Below are positions 26,282 through 35,603 of a stretch of 64,000 nt of DNA, in pieces (the first letter of the stretch is position 1; every line of letters starts with the position of its first letter). The notes under the pieces were generated by a model, which was given only the letters and a program-made list of their open reading frames with translations, had not been told where the DNA came from and searched no databases. This DNA comes from Phycisphaerales bacterium. GTDB taxonomy: Bacteria > Planctomycetota > Phycisphaerae > SM23-33. Location: NCBI GenBank assembly GCA_018644725.1, contig JABGPZ010000044.1:1-64000 (forward strand), written 5' to 3'. Position numbers and translations under genes: made by a program.

Positions 26282-28958
26282 TCCCACGGCCAAATCGCGT
26301 CGTCACGGCCCGGTTCGCTGGGCGATCAATTGCCTGTGGATTTTGTTTGTGCGCGGGCTGCTGTGGCTGCGCTATCGGATTTCCCTTCGCGGCGCGGGAG
26401 CGATTCGCCCGCGCGGAGAGAAAGGCCGCGGGACGCTGTTTCTCGCGAACCATCCGGCGCTGATTGATCCGGTGATGCTTCTCACGCGCTTGTACCCGAA
26501 ATTTCACATTCGTCCGCTGGCCGAGCGCGAGCAGATCGTCGGCCCCGTCATTCGCCAATGCGCGGGGCTTTTGGGCGTGATCCCGCTGGATTCGATCGCT
26601 TCGGGCGGAACGACTCGCGGCGTGCGCGAAACGATGGGCGAGGTGATTTCCGCGCTCGAGGAGGGCGAGAATATTTTGCTGTATCCGGCCGGGCGGCTGA
26701 TGCGCAGCGCTCACGAATCGTTCGGTGCCAACAGTGGCGTCGAGCGGATTTTGGCCGAGTTGCCCGATGTGCGAATCGTGCTGGTGCGCACGCGCGGGCT
26801 GTGGGGCAGTCGCCTGGGACGCGCGAGCGGCGAACAGCCGTCGATGATGCAGACGCTTCTGCGCGGGGTGGGGGCGATGGCCCTGAGCCTGATCCTGTTC
26901 CTGCGACGGCGACGGGTGGAGATCGATCTTGTCGAGCCGGACGACTTTCCGCGCGATGCCGACCGGGCTGGAATCAATCGCTATCTCGAAGCACACTATA
27001 ACGCTGTGGAGGCCTCGCGCCTGCATATTCCGATGACGCTGTGGGACCGTCGGGGCGTGCGCGAGTTGCCCGAACCCGCCGCGCCAGAATCCACCGCCGA
27101 TGTCCGAACCGTGCCCATTGCCGTCCGCGAAAGCGTCTTGGCGATGTTGCGCGAGATGACCGGCGAGAAGACGTTCGACAACCAGACGACCCTCGCGGAC
27201 GACCTCGGACTCGATTCTCTGCAGATGATGGAGTTGATCGAGCGAGTCACCGCCGAGATCGGCGAAGTCACCGCCGAGGTCGAAACGATTCGTACCGTCG
27301 GCGACGTGTTGCTCGCCGCGAGTGGGGCGATGCTCGCGAGCAGCCAGCGCATTCCCGCCGCGCCCGAGGCGTGGTTCAGCCGCAACGTTACGCCGTGGTG
27401 GCCGGTGGAACTCACCGAGCGAAATCTCTGCGAGTCGCTGTTGGTTCAGGCGCGACGCTTGGGGGATGAACCGATTTTCGCCGACGGGGCCAAGGCCCAG
27501 ACCCGCACCTGGCGGGAGATGATTCTCGGGATCGAACTTCTGCGCCATCCCATTGCCAAGCTCTCCGGCGAGGCGGTGGGCGTGTTGCTGCCAGCGTGTG
27601 GCGCGGCGACGACGGTGTATTACGCGACACTGTTCGCGGGGAAAATTCCCGCGATGATCAACTGGACCGTCGGCCGAAAGAACCTCGAGCATTGTGTCGA
27701 TCTCATCGGACTCAAAACGATCCTCACGTCGAAACTTCTGCTGGCCAAACTTCGCAAACAGGGCGTGGACCTTTCGGGCATCGAGGACAAGCTCCTCTGC
27801 ATCGAAGACGTCGTCGCTGGCTGCGGCCTGTGGCCCAAGCTCCGCGCGAAGCTCCGCAGCCGGCTGAACTGGCGCCCGCTCGACCGCGCCGCCAAGCGCA
27901 CACTTCCTACCGCGGCGATTCTGTTTACCTCCGGCTCGGAGAATCTGCCCAAGGCCGTACCGCTGACGCACACGAATCTCGCGGCGAATGTCGATGCCGT
28001 GCAGCACGTTCTGACCGACCTCGACGCGGACGATGTGCTGCTTTCCGCGCTGCCGCCGTTCCACTCGTTCGGCCTGACCGTCGGCGTCGTTCTCCCTGCG
28101 TGCATCGGCCTCCGCGTTGCATATCACCCCAGCCCCACCGACGGGGGGATTCTTGGCGAGATCATCCACGAATATCGCGCGTCGCTACTAACCTCGACGC
28201 CCACCTTTTTCAACGGTATTGTCCGCCGCAGCAACCCGCATCAGCTTTCGCCGTTGCGGATGGTCGTCGTCGGCGCGGAAAAATGTCCCGACCGCCTGTT
28301 CGACACCCTCGAGACCTACTGCCCCCAGGTCGAGTTGCTCGAAGGGTATGGCACGACGGAGTGTTCGCCGATTGTCTCGGTGAATCCGCGCGGGAAAGTT
28401 CGTCGCGGCACGATTGGTCTGCCGATGCAAAATCTCCACGTCGCACTGGTAAACGAAGAGCATACCGCACGGGTCGCTCCGGGTGGGGAGGGGCTGTTGT
28501 TGCTGCGCGGGCCGTCGATCTTCGGCGGCTATCTCGGCGATGCCCCCACGCCGTTTGTATCGTTCGAAGGCGAGTTGTGGTACAATACCGGCGATATCGT
28601 ATCCGAAGATTCCGATGGATATCTCACCTTCCGTGGCCGACGCAAACGCTTCATCAAGCGCGGCGGGGAGATGATTTCTCTGCCCGCGATCGAGGCCATC
28701 CTGACCGAGCAGTATCCCGCAGGGGACAATGGCCCGGTCCTTGCCATCGAGGCCGCCGGCGGAGACGAATCGCCCGAAATCGTTCTGCTGACCACTGATG
28801 AATCGCTGACCAAAGAGATCGCCAACACCCTGTTGCGCGAGGCGGGGATGGGGAACCTGTCCGCCGTCCGCCGCGTGAGGCAACTCGACTCGATTCCGCT
28901 GCTGGGCACAGGAAAAACCAACTACCGAGCCCTCAAGGAGATTCTCGCCCATGCGTGA
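26274..28958 (+). CDS. Aas-type fusion: PlsC acyltransferase, acyl carrier domain, AMP-ligase
   Basis: Three-domain lipid enzyme of 894 residues. An N-terminal PlsC-type acyltransferase has the NHPALIDP (HX4D) motif near residue 60 and the YPAG substrate motif near residue 140. An acyl carrier domain follows at about 280-350 with DDLGLDSLQMM; Ser315 is the expected phosphopantetheine site. The rest is an acyl-activating ligase (ILFTSGSENLPKAV, EGYGTTECSP, YNTGDIV, GTGKTNYRALKE). E. coli Aas has the first and third domains but uses free ACP, so the built-in carrier would make the enzyme self-contained. GGAGG precedes the start. It overlaps both neighbours by eight bases. Confidence 0.88.
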   Translation: MSDPTAKSRRHGPVRWAINCLWILFVRGLLWLRYRISLRGAGAIRPRGEKGRGTLFLANHPALIDPVMLLTRLYPKFHIRPLAEREQIVGPVIRQCAGLLGVIPLDSIASGGTTRGVRETMGEVISALEEGENILLYPAGRLMRSAHESFGANSGVERILAELPDVRIVLVRTRGLWGSRLGRASGEQPSMMQTLLRGVGAMALSLILFLRRRRVEIDLVEPDDFPRDADRAGINRYLEAHYNAVEASRLHIPMTLWDRRGVRELPEPAAPESTADVRTVPIAVRESVLAMLREMTGEKTFDNQTTLADDLGLDSLQMMELIERVTAEIGEVTAEVETIRTVGDVLLAASGAMLASSQRIPAAPEAWFSRNVTPWWPVELTERNLCESLLVQARRLGDEPIFADGAKAQTRTWREMILGIELLRHPIAKLSGEAVGVLLPACGAATTVYYATLFAGKIPAMINWTVGRKNLEHCVDLIGLKTILTSKLLLAKLRKQGVDLSGIEDKLLCIEDVVAGCGLWPKLRAKLRSRLNWRPLDRAAKRTLPTAAILFTSGSENLPKAVPLTHTNLAANVDAVQHVLTDLDADDVLLSALPPFHSFGLTVGVVLPACIGLRVAYHPSPTDGGILGEIIHEYRASLLTSTPTFFNGIVRRSNPHQLSPLRMVVVGAEKCPDRLFDTLETYCPQVELLEGYGTTECSPIVSVNPRGKVRRGTIGLPMQNLHVALVNEEHTARVAPGGEGLLLLRGPSIFGGYLGDAPTPFVSFEGELWYNTGDIVSEDSDGYLTFRGRRKRFIKRGGEMISLPAIEAILTEQYPAGDNGPVLAIEAAGGDESPEIVLLTTDESLTKEIANTLLREAGMGNLSAVRRVRQLDSIPLLGTGKTNYRALKEILAHA

Positions 28959-30747
28959 CCTGCGCGACATCGTCAGCCGTGAATTGCTTCCGTATCTCGA
29001 CCAACCCAGCCAGTACGTCGGCCTCGAACACAACGCCCGCGCGAAGGCCCCGCTTTCTGCGGAGGTCCGCTGCGTGATGGCGTTTCCCGATGCCTACACC
29101 GTCGGCATCAGCCACCTCGGCAGCCAGTTGCTCTACGCGACGCTCAACGACATCGACTGGTGCATGTGCGACCGCGCCTATTGCCCGCCGCCCAGCGGGG
29201 AGGCCGTGTTTCGCGACAAGGGCGTCCCGCTATTCGGGTGGGAGTCCCGCCACGCACTGGCCGACTTTGATCTCATCGGCGTGTCGATGGGGTACGAACT
29301 TGGCATCACGAACCTGCTGACAATGCTCGACCTCGCGGGGATTCCGCTGCTCGCGGCCGACCGCGACGACAGCCATCCGCTGATCATCCTTGGCGACGCG
29401 ATGGCCGATACGCCCGAACCGCTGGCGGACTTTGTGGACGTGGTCGTCCCCGGCGACGGGGAGGAAGTGTTGACGAAGCTTGTTGCGCTATTGCGCGAGA
29501 CCAAAGCCGCCGCCACGTCTCGCGAAGAGACGCTTCGGCGCATCGCCACCGAGGTTGAAAGTTGCTACGTTCCGCGTTTCTATGCGCCCGACGAGTTCGG
29601 CCATCCCCGGCCGATGTCTGACGAATTTCCGGCCGAAATTCCGCGTGCCATGTGGACCGGGTTCGCGGAGTCATCCGCCTATACGGACCTGCTCGTGCCA
29701 CTCGCCGAAGCGGTTCACGAGCGCGTCGTGATCGAGGTCATGCGCGGCTGTCCGAATCTCTGCCGGTTCTGCCAGGCGGGCCATACGCGCCTGCCCGTGC
29801 GCCTGCGCAGCGTCGAAGACATTATTTCTGCCGCCCGCGAAGGCCTTGCCGCGACGGGCTATGACGAGATCACGCTGCTGAGTTTGTCCACGGGCGACTA
29901 TCCCGACCTCGAAGGGCTCATCGCGCGGCTGAACGAAGAATTCGCCGACAAGCACGTCTCGATTTCTCTGCCGTCGCTCAAGGTCGACAAACAACTTTCC
30001 GCACTGAGCGAACTCACCGCCGCCGTCCGCAAGGGCGGGCTGACCATCGCCGCCGAGGGCGGGTCCGAGCGGCTGCGGCGTGCGATCAAAAAGGGCATCA
30101 CCGAAGAGGACATGCTGGCCGGTGTCGCTGGCGCGTGGCGCAGCGGCTATCGGAGTGTGAAGATGTATTTCATCGCGGGGCTGCCCGGCGAAACGCCCGC
30201 CGACCTCGACGACATTTCCGCGCTCTGCCGCCGGCTGAGCAATACGCGGCGCGAGTTCGACAACAAACGCGGCAACATTACCGCGAGTGTGTCGTGGCTG
30301 GTCCCCAAGCCCCACACGCCCCTCCAGTGGGAGGCGATGGTCGACGAGGACTATTGCTGGGGCGTGCGCGAGCGGCTGATCGAAGCATTCAAAAAAACGC
30401 CCAACACCGTAAAATTTCACACCATCGAACAGTCGCAGCTCGAGTCGCTTCTGTGTCGTGGCGGGCGAGAGATCGCGGGCGTGATTCTCCGCGCGTGGCA
30501 ACTCGGCGCACGGATGGACAGCTGGAACGAACATTGGGACTGGTCGATCTGGCAACAGGCCATCGCCGAGAGCGACGTCGATTTCGGCGCGATCGTCCAC
30601 ACCGCGTTCGACCCCGAGCTGCCCACGCCGTGGGGCCATATTCGCTGCCACCTCGACGGGGCCTATTACCGCAAACAGCGTGAGGCGATGTGGGACGTTT
30701 TGGACGAAACGGCCGACGAGCCGCCCGCGCCGGAGACGGACGAATGA
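28951..30747 (+). CDS. B12-binding domain / radical SAM protein (TIGR03960-like)
   Basis: Radical SAM protein of 598 residues. The first 200 residues form a B12-binding-like Rossmann domain (VSMGYELGITNLLTMLDLAG, VPGDGEEV). The cluster motif is CPNLCRFCQ near residue 270, followed by the SAM-binding blocks LSLSTGDYPDLEGL and TIAAEGGSERLRRAI. The N-terminal LPYLDQPSQYVGLEHN is typical of the TIGR03960 family, often followed by a DUF2344 gene; that partner is absent here. The exact reaction is not known. It overlaps the ligase gene by eight bases and the phosphodiesterase gene by four. Confidence 0.9.
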   Translation: MRDLRDIVSRELLPYLDQPSQYVGLEHNARAKAPLSAEVRCVMAFPDAYTVGISHLGSQLLYATLNDIDWCMCDRAYCPPPSGEAVFRDKGVPLFGWESRHALADFDLIGVSMGYELGITNLLTMLDLAGIPLLAADRDDSHPLIILGDAMADTPEPLADFVDVVVPGDGEEVLTKLVALLRETKAAATSREETLRRIATEVESCYVPRFYAPDEFGHPRPMSDEFPAEIPRAMWTGFAESSAYTDLLVPLAEAVHERVVIEVMRGCPNLCRFCQAGHTRLPVRLRSVEDIISAAREGLAATGYDEITLLSLSTGDYPDLEGLIARLNEEFADKHVSISLPSLKVDKQLSALSELTAAVRKGGLTIAAEGGSERLRRAIKKGITEEDMLAGVAGAWRSGYRSVKMYFIAGLPGETPADLDDISALCRRLSNTRREFDNKRGNITASVSWLVPKPHTPLQWEAMVDEDYCWGVRERLIEAFKKTPNTVKFHTIEQSQLESLLCRGGREIAGVILRAWQLGARMDSWNEHWDWSIWQQAIAESDVDFGAIVHTAFDPELPTPWGHIRCHLDGAYYRKQREAMWDVLDETADEPPAPETDE

Positions 30748-31253
30748 AGATCGGCGTCCTCAGCGACACCCACGGCTATGCCGGCGTGATGGAATGGGCC
30801 ATCGAGACCTTCCGCCGCCACGACGTCGAGGCCGTGATCCACTGTGGCGACATCCATCGCGCCAGCCACGCAGAATTGCTGCTCGAGGAATTTGGCCGAT
30901 TGCTGATCGCGGCGGGGAATTGCGATTATTACGCCCGAGACAAACTTGCCCAGCTCGCCGAGTGCGACCCGCGGATGACCTATGGCGAGGACTTTGCCGC
31001 CACACAGTTTGACGGCGTGTGGATCGCCGTGACCCACGGCCACCATCGCGGCCTGCTGGAAGACCTCGCCGGCGGGGGGGAATATCGCTACGTCTGCTAT
31101 GGCCATTCGCATCGGCGCGACAACCGCCGCTATGGCGATACGCGCGTGATCAACCCCGGCAGCCCGGCCGAGTCTCGCCGCGGACCAGAGTCCGTCGCCA
31201 TCCTCGACACCACCGAAGACACCGTCGAATTTGTCGATTATCTCCGCCGCTGA
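30744..31253 (+). CDS. YfcE/MJ0936-type metallophosphodiesterase
   Basis: Small calcineurin-fold phosphoesterase of 169 residues. The metal-binding set is complete: DTHG near the start, HCGDIH, GNCD, THGHH and GHSH. These belong to the YfcE/MJ0936 group, which hydrolyses simple phosphodiesters in vitro; the natural substrate is not known. The ATG overlaps the upstream stop as ATGA. Last gene of the four-gene operon that starts at the LplT-like transporter. Confidence 0.92.
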   Translation: MKIGVLSDTHGYAGVMEWAIETFRRHDVEAVIHCGDIHRASHAELLLEEFGRLLIAAGNCDYYARDKLAQLAECDPRMTYGEDFAATQFDGVWIAVTHGHHRGLLEDLAGGGEYRYVCYGHSHRRDNRRYGDTRVINPGSPAESRRGPESVAILDTTEDTVEFVDYLRR

Positions 31254-31256
31254 AAT

Positions 31257-31278
31257 GGCGGGTAACGAGTTACCCGCC
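31257..31278. repeat. Short perfect palindrome after the phosphodiesterase gene
   Basis: GGCGGGTAAC-GA-GTTACCCGCC, ten pairs with a two-base centre, three bases after the stop. There is no T run, so it is more likely a dispersed repeat than a terminator. Confidence 0.6.
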
Positions 31279-31304
31279 CTACAGCTTTCATCCTTCTGAA
31301 TTGG

Positions 31305-31690
31305 GCTTGTCTTTGCCCTGAAAGGGCAACAGGATTTAGCCGGGGGCGTGAGCCCCCGGTAGTGGTACCCCAAAAATAAGCCCTGAAAGGGCGAAAGAGG
31401 AATGTAGGATGGCCGCTTCTTTCGCCCCTTCGGGGCTCTTTTCATTATCCCGCATTCCGGGGGCTTACGCCCCCGGCTAAATCCTTTCGCACCTTCGGCG
31501 CTCGAACCAACCTTGTCGCATAATCAGTCCACTTAAATCCTTTCGCGCCTTCGGCGCTTGAACCAACCTTGTCGCATAATCAGTCCACTTAAATCCTTTC
31601 GCGCCTCCGGCGTTCAATTAAACCTTTTCGCGCCTTTGGTGCTTGATGCAATCTCGTTGCAGAATAAGTGCGGTGCAACGGATTTCGCGT
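31305..31690 (+). repeat. Composite hairpin repeat, copy 2, with tandem 56-base units
   Basis: Same order of palindromes as copy 3: GCCCTGAAAGGGC, GCCGGGGGC/GCCCCCGGT, GCCCTGAAAGGGC, CGCCCCTTCGGGGC, GCCGGGGGC mirror, then GCGCCTTCGGCGC. The right edge is repeated: units at 31479-31534 and 31535-31590 are near-identical 56-mers, followed by two decayed units up to about 31676. It fills most of the 694-base gap before tatA. Confidence 0.8.
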
Positions 31691-31881
31691 AGAATTGGGT
31701 AGGGCGGAGGGAAAAAGAATGGAAATCATGAAATAAAGGGTGTCGGGCGGTGTTTGTCCTGACATGAGACGATGGAACAGGCCTTTGCGTTGGAACTCAA
31801 GTGCCTCGTTCCTGATGCAGAATGTGGAAATGGACAGTCCAGAAAAGGAAAATAACTGTTTCCACACTGGCGGAGGTTTGG

Positions 31882-31887
31882 TATAAT
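31882..31887 (+). promoter_or_regulatory. Extended -10 promoter element of tatA
   Basis: TATAAT preceded by TTGG (an extended -10 arrangement). A TTCCAC at 31859-31864 is 17 bases upstream as a weak -35. Confidence 0.5.
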
Positions 31888-31947
31888 CTCTGCTGTATTC
31901 GTGGTGGCTGTACCCCACGGAGCCTACGACACCTTGAAAGGACAACA

Positions 31948-32184
31948 ATGAATACTCCCCATATCCTCGCATTCCTCGGCAACCTCGGCGTTTGGGAAAT
32001 CGTCATGATTCTCGTGGTGATCCTTCTGCTGTTCGGCGGCAAGAAGATCCCGGAACTTTCGCGCGGCGTTGCTCGCGGCCTGAAGGTCTTCAAGAGCGAA
32101 ATGAACGATGTGAAGAAGCAGTTCAAAGAAGCGGCTGACGAGGCCGATAAAGAAGAAGAAACCAAGACCGACGACAAGGCCTAG
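31948..32184 (+). CDS. tatA: Twin-arginine translocase subunit TatA/E
   Basis: Forms the pore of the Tat system, which exports folded proteins. 78 residues: a single membrane helix ([14 protein letters not shown]), the FGGKKIPEL hinge and amphipathic helix ([16 protein letters not shown]), then an acidic Lys/Glu tail. This is a textbook TatA/TatE. AAAGGA precedes the start. No tatB or tatC is adjacent. Both sulfatases and the exported ferredoxin in this window carry Tat signals and would use it. Confidence 0.95.
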   Translation: MNTPHILAFLGNLGVWEIVMILVVILLLFGGKKIPELSRGVARGLKVFKSEMNDVKKQFKEAADEADKEEETKTDDKA

Positions 32185-32209
32185 GCAATTTGCCCAATCG
32201 GCCTGAGTT

Positions 32210-32653
32210 CTATTTCCCATCGCCAGCGAGGAATGCGTCCAGCAATTCTTGCTGGCGTTGGTGCATGATGGAGCGCTCGGGTTTGCTGAGATCATCATAG
32301 CCCATCAGGTGCAATAGCCCGTGGGTGAGATAGAGCAGCAGCTCGGTTTGAGGCCGATTTCCGAACGTCGGACCGGCCTTGCGCGCGACCTCGCCGCAAA
32401 GAATGAGCTGCCCGACGATGGGTTCGCCGGGCTCGGACAGCTCGAAGCTGATCACGTCGGTCGTGCCGCTGTGCTGGAGATAGGCTTGGTTCATCTCGGC
32501 CATCTCGGGCGAATCGACCACGAGAATATCCAGCGCGCCGATGCGCTGAGTCTCGCGGTGGGCGACAAACTCGACCAGCGCCAAAGCGCGTTTGCGCGGC
32601 GTCCGCAATGAGCGGCATCGCGTAGTGATCGAAATGGAATCGTTCATGGCCAT
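32210..32653 (-). CDS. ybeY: Endoribonuclease YbeY with altered third zinc ligand
   Basis: Metal-dependent RNase for 16S rRNA 3' end maturation and ribosome quality control; 147 residues. The motif reads HGLLHLMGYDD, where the family normally has HGxLHLxGYDH, so the third histidine is replaced by aspartate. The N-terminal block ILVVDSPEMAEMNQAYL and TTDVISFEL are conserved. The start is uncertain (ATG at 32653 or 32647, no clear ribosome site). Convergent with tatA, divergent from psd. Confidence 0.9.
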   Translation of the reverse strand: MAMNDSISITTRCRSLRTPRKRALALVEFVAHRETQRIGALDILVVDSPEMAEMNQAYLQHSGTTDVISFELSEPGEPIVGQLILCGEVARKAGPTFGNRPQTELLLYLTHGLLHLMGYDDLSKPERSIMHQRQQELLDAFLAGDGK

Positions 32654-32704
32654 GGCTGGATCGTATCGCAATGGCGTAACAAATGCAAGCCCGCGGAGAC
32701 CGCA

Positions 32705-33391
32705 ATGAAACTCTCAACCTATGGCAAACATGAATGGCAACTTCTGAATGTGCCGATGGTGCTGTTCGCGGCATTGTGGCTGGGTGGCGAAGCGCCTTCG
32801 CTGGTCTGGCTGATTGCCTTTGTGGTCTATATTCCGATTTTCCTGTTCACGTTGTGGTTTTTCCGTGACCCGGACCGCCAAATGCCCGATGGGGCAGGGT
32901 TGTTTATTGCCCCGGCCGACGGTGTCGTCGCCGATATCACGCCCTTGGGTGTCGAGTCGCGCCTAGGGTGCGAAGGGACGCAGATCGGCGTGTTCATGAG
33001 CGTTTTCAGCGTTCACGTCAACCGCGCCCCATGTGACGCGGTGGTCACGAACATCGAACACAAGCCCGGCTCGTTCCTCGATGTCCGCAAGCCCGAGGCG
33101 TATGAGATGAACGAATCAACGACGATCTGGCTGGACTACGAATACAACGGGCAGACCTATCCCGTCGTGATGCGTCAGATTTCCGGGCTCGTCGCCCGTC
33201 ATATCGTGACTGATCTCGATATCGGCCAGCGAATTTCCCGTGGTGAGCGGATCGGAATGATCAAATTTGGCTCACGCGTAGAGTTGTGTTTGCCGAAAGA
33301 ACTTCTGGAGGCGATTCCCGTTGAGATCGGCCAGCCGGCGATTGCGGGTGAGACCGTCCTCGCCCAACACGCCGTCGGAGACACCGCATGA
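32705..33391 (+). CDS. psd: Phosphatidylserine decarboxylase (short form)
   Basis: Makes phosphatidylethanolamine from phosphatidylserine; 228 residues, the short PSD-A type with two N-terminal membrane helices. The APADGVV block, the VFMSVFSVHVNRAP block and the self-cleavage site in IKFGSRVEL are visible; the serine becomes the pyruvoyl cofactor. It overlaps pssA by four bases (ATGA), so the two successive steps are encoded as a coupled pair. Confidence 0.95.
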   Translation: MKLSTYGKHEWQLLNVPMVLFAALWLGGEAPSLVWLIAFVVYIPIFLFTLWFFRDPDRQMPDGAGLFIAPADGVVADITPLGVESRLGCEGTQIGVFMSVFSVHVNRAPCDAVVTNIEHKPGSFLDVRKPEAYEMNESTTIWLDYEYNGQTYPVVMRQISGLVARHIVTDLDIGQRISRGERIGMIKFGSRVELCLPKELLEAIPVEIGQPAIAGETVLAQHAVGDTA

Positions 33392-34284
33392 CAAACGACT
33401 CGACCCAATTGAAAGACGAACTGGTTCCGCGCGAAGATGTGGATGATGTTGGTCAGCGCCGCTATTTGCAATCGACGGCCGTGCTGCCCGCGTTCTTCAC
33501 ACTCCTCAATGCGATGTTCGGATTCGGCGCGATCCACTTTGCTACGCGCGTTTCTCAGGGCACGCCCCTGACCGCCGGCAGCAAGGCAATCGACTATCTC
33601 ACCTATGCGGTGCTGCTGATTCTCGCGGGCATGGTCTGTGACATGCTTGACGGGCACATCGCGCGCCTGACCAATTCCACGAGCGAATTTGGTGCCCAGC
33701 TCGACAGCATGTGCGACGTGGTGACCTTCGGGATTGCTCCGGCGATGATTACGTTGCGCTGCGGGATTTCGATCTTGCGCAGCTATCACACGGACCCGAA
33801 CATTCCCATCGAGCGCGTGTTCTGGTGCATTTCGGCTTTGTATGTCGCCTGCGCGGTTCTGCGCCTGGCGCGGTTCAATGTCGAAACCGAACGCGACGAC
33901 GAGGATCATCGTTTTTTTCACGGCCTGCCGACCCCCGGTGCGGCGGCGATGGTTTGCTCGGTGGTGCTGCTGTTCCTCTATGTGCTGGACAAACCCATGA
34001 ACCTTCACGTGGACCCTGAGATCGCACTGCTGACGATGTCCATCGTCCTGTCGGTGGCGACGTTCTTCGGCGGGTTGCTGATGGTTTCGCGCGTGCGCTA
34101 TCCTCACTTTGCCAACAACTTGATCCGAGGCCGCAAGCCGTTTAGCTATCTCGTGTGGCTGGTGTCGCTGGGGCTGGTACTCTATCTGTTCTTCTATCCT
34201 GCCGTGGCGATGTTGTGCATCGGGTACGCGTTGAGTGGCCCGATTATGCTCCTTCTCCACCGCCGCAAGGAGAAACGCGCATGA
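33388..34284 (+). CDS. pssA: CDP-diacylglycerol--serine O-phosphatidyltransferase
   Basis: Integral membrane enzyme of 298 residues making phosphatidylserine from CDP-diacylglycerol and serine. The CDP-alcohol phosphotransferase motif is complete: [10 protein letters not shown] followed by GAQLDSMCD, giving DG..AR...G...D...D. Seven or eight hydrophobic segments are seen. Its product is the substrate of the gene just upstream. The ATGA overlap with the prepilin peptidase gene continues the operon. Confidence 0.95.
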   Translation: MTNDSTQLKDELVPREDVDDVGQRRYLQSTAVLPAFFTLLNAMFGFGAIHFATRVSQGTPLTAGSKAIDYLTYAVLLILAGMVCDMLDGHIARLTNSTSEFGAQLDSMCDVVTFGIAPAMITLRCGISILRSYHTDPNIPIERVFWCISALYVACAVLRLARFNVETERDDEDHRFFHGLPTPGAAAMVCSVVLLFLYVLDKPMNLHVDPEIALLTMSIVLSVATFFGGLLMVSRVRYPHFANNLIRGRKPFSYLVWLVSLGLVLYLFFYPAVAMLCIGYALSGPIMLLLHRRKEKRA

Positions 34285-35450
34285 TGCCCCAAATTCTCCT
34301 CCTGACTTTTATCGCGACCTTTGGCGCGTGTGTGGGCAGTTTTCTCAACGTCGTGATTTGGCGAGTGCCGCGCGGCGGGAGTATCGTCTTTCCCCCAAGT
34401 CACTGTCCCAAGTGCGGCTTTGCGATTCGCTGGCACGACAACATTCCGCTATTGGGGTGGCTGATTCTCCGCGGGAAGTGCCGCTTCTGCAAATTGCCGA
34501 TTTCCGCACGCTATCCGCTGATTGAACTTCTCACGTCGCTCCTGTTTGTTGGCGTCTATCTCGCACAATATCCCCTCGACGCCGAAGGCGCGATGCTGTT
34601 GCGCAGCAATTGGCCGCTCTACGTCGGCCAGATTCTACTCGTCGCGGCCCTGGTGGTCTGCTCGGCCGTCGATATCGACATCTGGCAGGTCCCGCTGGAA
34701 GTGTGTTGGCTGGTCTCGGCGGTCGGGATTCTCGGCGCGACGATCTGGACATCCAGTACGCAGTGGATTCCGTCGGTGAGCCCGCAGGCAGGCATCGCGG
34801 CGGGGGGCATGGTCATTGGCCTTGTGATCTCCAATAGTCTTCAGGCGCGCAGTCTTTTCCTGCCGAGCTTCCTCGACGCGGACCCCATTCGCGAAGGCGG
34901 CGTGGACTCGGAAGACGATCGGACCAGTTTTGCCGCGACGGCTGACGACGGGATCAATCCCCGTCTGGAAGTGATGCGCGAAGTGTTGTTCCTCGCGCCG
35001 GCAGTGATTTTGGGCGTTCTGGCCTGGTGGCTGGCGGGGACTCTTCTTCCCGCAGGAGCGACCTGGAGCGGACCCAACGCGATTCTCCCCGGCGCATGGG
35101 GCCTTCGCGCGGCCGGTTTGTCGGCTGCGATGGTGGGCTATCTCGCAGGCGGAGGGCTGATCTGGGGTATCCGAATCTTTGGAACGCTGGCCTTTGCCAA
35201 AGAGGCGATGGGCCTTGGCGACGTACACATTCTCGCGATGGCCGGAGCCGTTCTCGGCTGGAAAGTGCCGCTGTTGGCATTTTTCCTTGCGCCGGTGTTT
35301 GGTCTGCTGTGGGCATTGACGGTGCTGTTCCGCAAGAATCAGCGCGAATTGCCCTACGGCCCGTGGCTGAGCGTGGGTGTGTTGCTGGCGATGCTGTGGG
35401 GCGATGTGATCCTCGCCTGGTGGCTTAATTCGATGGGCATGCAGAAGTAA
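34281..35450 (+). CDS. Prepilin peptidase (type IV leader peptidase)
   Basis: Aspartic membrane protease that cuts and N-methylates type IV pilin and type II secretion pseudopilin leaders; 389 residues. The N-terminal [12 protein letters not shown] block and two CxxC pairs (CPKC, CRFC) are typical. The catalytic aspartates are in [11 protein letters not shown] and GLGDVH. A hydrophilic insert at about 190-230 makes it longer than most. AAGGAG precedes the ATG at 34281. No pilin gene is in the window; linkage to phospholipid genes is probably incidental. Confidence 0.92.
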   Translation: MMPQILLLTFIATFGACVGSFLNVVIWRVPRGGSIVFPPSHCPKCGFAIRWHDNIPLLGWLILRGKCRFCKLPISARYPLIELLTSLLFVGVYLAQYPLDAEGAMLLRSNWPLYVGQILLVAALVVCSAVDIDIWQVPLEVCWLVSAVGILGATIWTSSTQWIPSVSPQAGIAAGGMVIGLVISNSLQARSLFLPSFLDADPIREGGVDSEDDRTSFAATADDGINPRLEVMREVLFLAPAVILGVLAWWLAGTLLPAGATWSGPNAILPGAWGLRAAGLSAAMVGYLAGGGLIWGIRIFGTLAFAKEAMGLGDVHILAMAGAVLGWKVPLLAFFLAPVFGLLWALTVLFRKNQRELPYGPWLSVGVLLAMLWGDVILAWWLNSMGMQK

Positions 35451-35603
35451 CCGATTTTTTTCTCTCTTTGCGATCTGGTAAAAAAAATGGTAAAGAGGGT
35501 GCAAAAATTGTGACGATAGATATAATTGACGAGGACGAGTGACAATTTGATTTGAAAACCTAACCCCAAATGCCGCCCAGCGCGGCCCTACGGAGGACGA
35601 CCC

